In this document: one piece after another, positions 59,964 to 64,000 of the stretch
Layout of the letters: each line of letters begins with the position of its first letter
Position numbering within the stretch: position 1 is the first letter of the stretch
Assembly: GCA_036510225.1 (NCBI GenBank)
Contig: DATCEH010000092.1
Span: 62,001-126,000, forward strand
Direction: 5' to 3'
DNA: 64,000 bases
DNA from: Palsa-513 sp036510225
GTDB taxonomy: Bacteria; Actinomycetota; Thermoleophilia; Solirubrobacterales; Solirubrobacteraceae
Made by a program: the position numbers and the translations under genes
Notes under the pieces: model-generated
The model's database searches: none
Told to the model about the DNA's origin: nothing
What the model saw: only the letters and a program-made list of their open reading frames with translations

Positions 59964-61502
59964 TCACCCGTAGTACCTGGAAATCGTCAACAGCTCGGCG
60001 AACAAGCCGTGCGCCATCGCCAGGATCACCAGTCCCGCCCCCAGCGCAGGCGCCCACCGCCGGGGGGCGGCCCGGCTGACGAGCACGACGAAGACGGCGT
60101 AGATCGGCAGCAGGGGGAAGAGGTAGCGAGCCTGCTCGAAGGGCACGCCGGTCGACATCAGGTAGCGGATCCCGATGTAGCCGATCGCCCCGACCAGGCC
60201 GAGCGCCATCACCGCGAAGCCGACTGCCATCGGCCATACGCCGAGCAGCTCCCGGCGCGAGCGCCAGAGCCCGACCAGGGCGAGCACCGCGAGTACCACG
60301 AACGCATCCTGGGCGAGCGTGTAGACCCGCGCCGGGAAGCTGTAGTCGAGCCATCCGAAGCGGCCGATCGCCCCGTTGAAGAACACTTGGCGCAGGGGCG
60401 AGTAGCCGAAGTACGCGTGGTTCATGAACGGCAGCTTCGGGAGGACGAGCTCCCACGTGTAATCGAGCGTGTCGCGCAGCGTGATCGCCTGCTGGCCGGG
60501 CGCCGCGACCGTCGCCGCGCCGGCGAAGCCTCCGCCCGTCGGCCCTCCCCGGTGCCAGACGGTCGCGTTGAGAGCGCCGTACGCGGCCACCGGGACCGCG
60601 GCGACGGCCGCGGCGATACCCGCGCCGATCGCGGCTGCCCGCCGCGTGAGGACCCCCGGCCCGGTTCGGGCCGGGGCGACCGGCGCGTCCCGACGGCCGG
60701 CCCGCCCTGAGCGCCAGACGATCAGCGCGAGGCAGACGGCGATTCCCGGGACGAACGCGACGAAGGTCAGCTTGCCGAGCAGGCCGATCGCGGTCGCCAG
60801 CCCGATCCACACCCCTCGGCGGCGGGTCAGGCCATGCCGGTAGGCCCGGATCAGGGCGAGGAAGGTCGCGGCCGACGCGAAGAACAGGAGGCTGTCGCCC
60901 TGGACGCCGGACGAGATGAAGGCGAACTGCGGCTGGAAGGCGACGACCAGCCCGCCGACCGTCGGGGCCCACGGGATCGACGGGAAGACCTCGCGGACGA
61001 AGAGGAACGTCGCCAGCACGGTCAGGCCGGCGAGCACGGCCGAGAGGAGGCGCATGAACTCGAGGCGGGCGAGGATGTCGTGGGACGGGGAGAGCCAGTA
61101 CGGAATCGCGGCGAGCGCGTAGTAGAGCGGCGGCTGGTTGGTGATCGAGCTCATCCCGCCCGGGCCGACCGGGCTCGGATCGGTCGCAAGCGACGCCCGC
61201 AGCGAGCTCTGCTCGGCCGGCGTGATCACCCCCCGCTCCTGGTTGTGGCCGATCACGTCGAAGAAGAAGAGGTTCGCCAGGGCGGTGTACTCCTGTGGCG
61301 AGAACTGGACCAACGGACCCTCGGGCGGCGGCTTGCCGGTCTGAGCGACGTACTGGGCGTAGGCGAAGTGTCCGGTCTCGTCGGGCACCTGGAACGGCGG
61401 GATCACGGCCGTCCAGATCGCGGCGTTGACGAACGCGACGAGGAAGACCAGCCACCCGGCCCGCGGGACCCGGCCGAGCTGACGGCGCGCCCGAGCGATC
61501 AC
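59964..61502 (-). CDS. DUF2142-like polytopic membrane protein
   Basis: A 512-residue protein from GTG at 61502, GTGA-coupled to the preceding gene. About 11 helices; the first loop carries IPPFQVPDETGHFAYAQYVA, the 'P-D-E-x-x-H' feature of DUF2142 and related GT-C membrane proteins in cell-surface polysaccharide loci, and FFDVIGHNQERGVITPAE, ITNQPPLYYALAAIPYWLS. It is probably a membrane glycosyltransferase, but this is inferred from the family and context. Confidence 0.83.
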   Translation of the reverse strand: MIARARRQLGRVPRAGWLVFLVAFVNAAIWTAVIPPFQVPDETGHFAYAQYVAQTGKPPPEGPLVQFSPQEYTALANLFFFDVIGHNQERGVITPAEQSSLRASLATDPSPVGPGGMSSITNQPPLYYALAAIPYWLSPSHDILARLEFMRLLSAVLAGLTVLATFLFVREVFPSIPWAPTVGGLVVAFQPQFAFISSGVQGDSLLFFASAATFLALIRAYRHGLTRRRGVWIGLATAIGLLGKLTFVAFVPGIAVCLALIVWRSGRAGRRDAPVAPARTGPGVLTRRAAAIGAGIAAAVAAVPVAAYGALNATVWHRGGPTGGGFAGAATVAAPGQQAITLRDTLDYTWELVLPKLPFMNHAYFGYSPLRQVFFNGAIGRFGWLDYSFPARVYTLAQDAFVVLAVLALVGLWRSRRELLGVWPMAVGFAVMALGLVGAIGYIGIRYLMSTGVPFEQARYLFPLLPIYAVFVVLVSRAAPRRWAPALGAGLVILAMAHGLFAELLTISRYYG

Positions 61503-62206
61503 GGCTGCCCGGCCCCGCCCCGGCCGCCGGTCCCGCCCCGGCCACCGGCCCCCGGCGGGGTCTCGTCGCCGGCTCCGATCAGCAGACGGACGACGAGCGC
61601 CCAGCAGGCCAACAGGAGGACGAAGCACGCCGGGAGCGTCCAGTCGCCGAAGAAGCCGGCCTTGCCAAGGCCGAAGCGCTGGTCGAGCACGCCCAGCAGC
61701 GACCACCACGACTCCTCGCCCGCCCGGTAGTAGACGACGCTGATCCGCCCGTTCTGCTGCGTCCCGTTGACGAACTCGGCGGTCGGGTCGAGCGGGATCC
61801 CCAGACCGCCGACGACGACCTTCGAGTGGCCGGCGACCGTCAGGCAGAGCTTCGCCGCGCGGCCGGGGTCCGTGGCCCTGCTGATCGGAATCGAGACGGT
61901 TCCCTCGGGCGCGCCTGCCGGCAGGCGGCCGGACGAGACGACGGCGCCGGTCGGGTCGAGAAAGCGGAGCCCGAGCGCGGGAACCGGCCGGCCGTAGGTC
62001 CCGACGAGGATCTGCGCCGTGGCGGCCTCCGGCGGGAGGTAGGGGTTGGCCTGGCAGAGCTCGCCGCCCTTCGGGAGAGTCGCCGAGAACATCGCCGGGA
62101 CGATGTGGTCACTCCCCGCGTCGCGCGGCGCCCGGTGGGAGAGGGTGATCACGAGCCCGGCGACCACCACCGCCAGAGCCCCGGCGACGACGGCCCGGAC
62201 GCGCAT
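61499..62206 (-). CDS. membrane-anchored extracytoplasmic protein
   Basis: A 235-residue protein with an N-terminal helix (VVAGALAVVVAGLVITLS), an outside domain of about 150 residues rich in beta (GGELCQANPYLPPEAATAQI, LGLRFLDPTGAVVSSGRLPA) and a C-terminal helix (WTLPACFVLLLACWALVVRL) ending in a Gly-rich tail. It lies between a GT2 gene (1-nt gap) and the DUF2142 gene (4-nt overlap), so it probably partners the membrane transferase. No family is recognised. Confidence 0.75.
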   Translation of the reverse strand: MRVRAVVAGALAVVVAGLVITLSHRAPRDAGSDHIVPAMFSATLPKGGELCQANPYLPPEAATAQILVGTYGRPVPALGLRFLDPTGAVVSSGRLPAGAPEGTVSIPISRATDPGRAAKLCLTVAGHSKVVVGGLGIPLDPTAEFVNGTQQNGRISVVYYRAGEESWWSLLGVLDQRFGLGKAGFFGDWTLPACFVLLLACWALVVRLLIGAGDETPPGAGGRGGTGGRGGAGQP

Positions 62207-62207
62207 C

Positions 62208-63386
62208 TCAGCGCCGACGGAGGCCGAGGATGCTGAGTAGGAAGGACGAGAAGAAGACCTGGATCCCGATGATCAGGAGCGTCGCCGCGGCGATCGCGTC
62301 GCGCTCCTCGGAGATCGCGCCGAACCCGCGCTGGACCCAGTGGACGACGATCACCGCACCGAGCACGCCACCCGCGAGCATGATCAGGCCGCCGAGGGCA
62401 AGCCCGTGCTCGAGGTGGAAGCGCTGGCGCATCCGATCGAACCAGGCGTCCTTCTCGCCCATGAAGTACGTCGCGTACGCGTGGGCGCAGAGGCCGAGGG
62501 CGAGGACCTGCGACCCGACGATGCTCAGCAGGGCGCCGCCGATCTCCGTGTGGAGATCCCACCGGCGGCCGAGGACGTTGATCGACGCGAGGACCGTCAG
62601 CATCACGATCGCGCCGACCAGGCTGAGCAGGGCTCCGGGGACGATGAACAGGTAGTTCGGGCTGTGGACGAGCAGGAAGCGCAGGTGGCGCCAGCCGTCG
62701 CGGAAGGTCGACAGCTTCGACTCACCCCCGCGGGGGTGGTACTCGATCGAGACCTCCGAGATCCGCAGCTTCTCCTTCGACGCCCGGATCACCATCTCCG
62801 AGGCGAACTCCATCCCCACGGTCCGCAGATCGAGCTGCTCGAGCACGTCCCGGCGGATCGCCCGCATCCCGCAGTGGGCGTCGTTGACGCCGGTCCGGAA
62901 GAACAGGTTGAGGATGCCCGTGAGCACGGGGTTGCCGATGTACCGGTGCAGCCACGGCATCGCACCCGGCTGGATGTTCTCCATCCGGTCGCCCATCACC
63001 AGCTGGGCACCCGCGTCGAGCTCGGCGACGAAGCGGGGGATCTCGTTGAAGTCGTAGGTCAGATCCGCGTCGGCCATCACGATGTACGTGCCCCGGGCCG
63101 CCGCGAACCCCGCGAGGTACGCGCTCCCGTAGCCCCGGCGCGGCTCGCTGACCACGCGCGCTCCGGCCTCCCCCGCGAGCATCGCGCTGCGGTCCTCGGA
63201 CGCGTTGTCGACGACGATCACCTCGCCGGCGAAGCCCGCCGCCGTCAGGGCGGCCGTCGCCGCACGGACGCACTGCTCGATGTTCTCCTCCTCGTTCAGG
63301 CAGGGGATCACCACCGACACGAGGAGCGTCAACTCGTCTGCGGCCGGCACGTTCGCGGCTGATTTCTCCTGGAGCGTGCTCACCAC
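62208..63386 (-). CDS. polyprenyl-phosphate GT2 glycosyltransferase with membrane helices
   Basis: A 392-residue protein. GT2 domain (about 22-250): VSVVIPCLNEEENIEQCVRA, EVIVVDNASEDRSAMLAGEA, GTYIVMADADLTYDFNEIPR with the DxD-like site and VNDAHCGMRAIRRDVLEQL, typical of DPM1/GtrB-like enzymes that load sugars on polyprenyl phosphate. Four helices follow (LFIVPGALLSLVGAIVMLTV onward). It would supply lipid-linked sugar to the membrane transferases encoded next to it. Start GTG at 63386 (or 63383). Confidence 0.9.
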   Translation of the reverse strand: MVSTLQEKSAANVPAADELTLLVSVVIPCLNEEENIEQCVRAATAALTAAGFAGEVIVVDNASEDRSAMLAGEAGARVVSEPRRGYGSAYLAGFAAARGTYIVMADADLTYDFNEIPRFVAELDAGAQLVMGDRMENIQPGAMPWLHRYIGNPVLTGILNLFFRTGVNDAHCGMRAIRRDVLEQLDLRTVGMEFASEMVIRASKEKLRISEVSIEYHPRGGESKLSTFRDGWRHLRFLLVHSPNYLFIVPGALLSLVGAIVMLTVLASINVLGRRWDLHTEIGGALLSIVGSQVLALGLCAHAYATYFMGEKDAWFDRMRQRFHLEHGLALGGLIMLAGGVLGAVIVVHWVQRGFGAISEERDAIAAATLLIIGIQVFFSSFLLSILGLRRR

Positions 63387-63491
63387 TTCACCCCCGGGAG
63401 TGACCCGGGATCAATTGAAACGCGCAGCGACGACAAAGGTCGCGCACTCGTGGGCCATCGTATCCAAATGTCTGCGAACCTCCTCCGCCCG

Positions 63492-64000
63492 ATGCGCATC
63501 TGCCTCGTCTACGACTGCCTCTTTCCATATACCGTCGGCGGCGCCGAGCGCTGGTACAGGAGCCTTGCAGAGCGACTGGTCGCCGCCGGGCACGACGTGA
63601 CCTACCTGACGCTGACGCAGTGGGATCCCGGCGTCCAGCCCGACCTCGTCGGCGTCGACGTACGCAGCGTCGGCCCGCGGATGGCCCTCTACACCGACGG
63701 CGGACGCCGCCGGATCGCTCCGCCTTTGCGCTTCGGCCTCGGCGTGCTCGCCCACCTCCTGCGTCACGGCCGCCGCTACGACGTCGTCCACACCTGCTCG
63801 TTCCCCTACTTCTCCCTGCTCGCCGCCAGCCTCGCCCGCCCGCTCGGGCCCAGGCGCAGCCGCTACCGCCTGGTCGTCGACTGGTTCGAGGTCTGGAGCC
63901 GCGACTACTGGCGCGAGTATCTCGGCCGGATCGGCGGTCGCGTCGGCGAGGCCGTCCAGTCGCTGTGCGCCGCGCTGCCTCAGCATGCCTTCTGCTTCTC
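63492..64000 (+). CDS. GT4 glycosyltransferase (cut by window edge)
   Basis: The N-terminal 169 residues of a GT-B enzyme: MRICLVYDCLFPYTVGGAER, then YRSLAERLVAAGHDVTYLTL, RYDVVHTCSFPYFSLLAASL and RLVVDWFEVWSRDYWREYLG. Donor-binding half lies outside the window. An in-frame ATG at 63468 is an alternative start. Divergent from the GT2 gene. Confidence 0.88.
   Translation, partial: MRICLVYDCLFPYTVGGAERWYRSLAERLVAAGHDVTYLTLTQWDPGVQPDLVGVDVRSVGPRMALYTDGGRRRIAPPLRFGLGVLAHLLRHGRRYDVVHTCSFPYFSLLAASLARPLGPRRSRYRLVVDWFEVWSRDYWREYLGRIGGRVGEAVQSLCAALPQHAFCF

Overview
The window is about 70% G+C, with GTG and TTG starts, dense ATGA/GTGA stop-start overlaps and actinobacterial-type genes: NucS mismatch endonuclease, an E2-E1 fused 2-oxoglutarate dehydrogenase (Kgd type), AcnA aconitase, EttA, a DUF3817 protein, and a phosphofructokinase with the residues of PPi-dependent actinobacterial enzymes. 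A high-GC actinobacterium is likely, possibly of the Thermoleophilia/Solirubrobacterales, but no rRNA or ribosomal protein is present to prove it. It reads as ordinary chromosome; no phage, IS element, CRISPR array, tRNA or rRNA was found.

Layout. 1-5.3 kb: an ABC exporter cut by the left edge, its MarR regulator, a second winged-helix protein, a SUKH protein with a ketopantoate-reductase relative, a Nudix hydrolase and DUF3817. 5.3-11 kb: the Kgd fusion, YjbQ, and a MobA-MoaD-like fusion. 11-17.9 kb: a VapBC pair, NucS, a secreted protein, TatA, a J-domain/TPR protein, EttA and a COG4705 membrane protein. 18-31.8 kb: AcnA, secreted CAP, Ig-like and PASTA proteins, acyl-CoA dehydrogenase, a methyltransferase, a membrane-protein pair, a second PIN toxin module, phosphofructokinase and an MFS exporter. 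32-34.6 kb: CtaA, HU and a metallo-beta-lactamase-fold protein.

34.6 kb to the right edge is one large surface-glycan locus in alternating operons: FkbM methyltransferase, double-domain glycosyltransferases, RmlC, a Wzm/Wzt-type ABC exporter whose ATPase carries a C-terminal substrate domain, several SAM methyltransferases with coiled-coil segments, small coiled-coil proteins, and polytopic GT-C/DUF2142-type membrane proteins. The likely model is that nucleotide sugars (including dTDP-rhamnose, from RmlC plus enzymes outside the window) are assembled in the cytoplasm by processive two-domain transferases, the chain is modified or capped by methyltransferases, and it is exported by Wzm/Wzt; the membrane transferases may add further sugars from lipid-linked donors.

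Two sequence-level themes recur. Many transcription units have a TANNNT hexamer ending 6-11 nt (often exactly 7) before the start codon, as expected for leaderless mRNAs. Three intergenic regions carry arrays of a 13-bp palindrome CGAAC-N3-GTTCG, and another 40-bp element recurs around the vapC and tatA genes.
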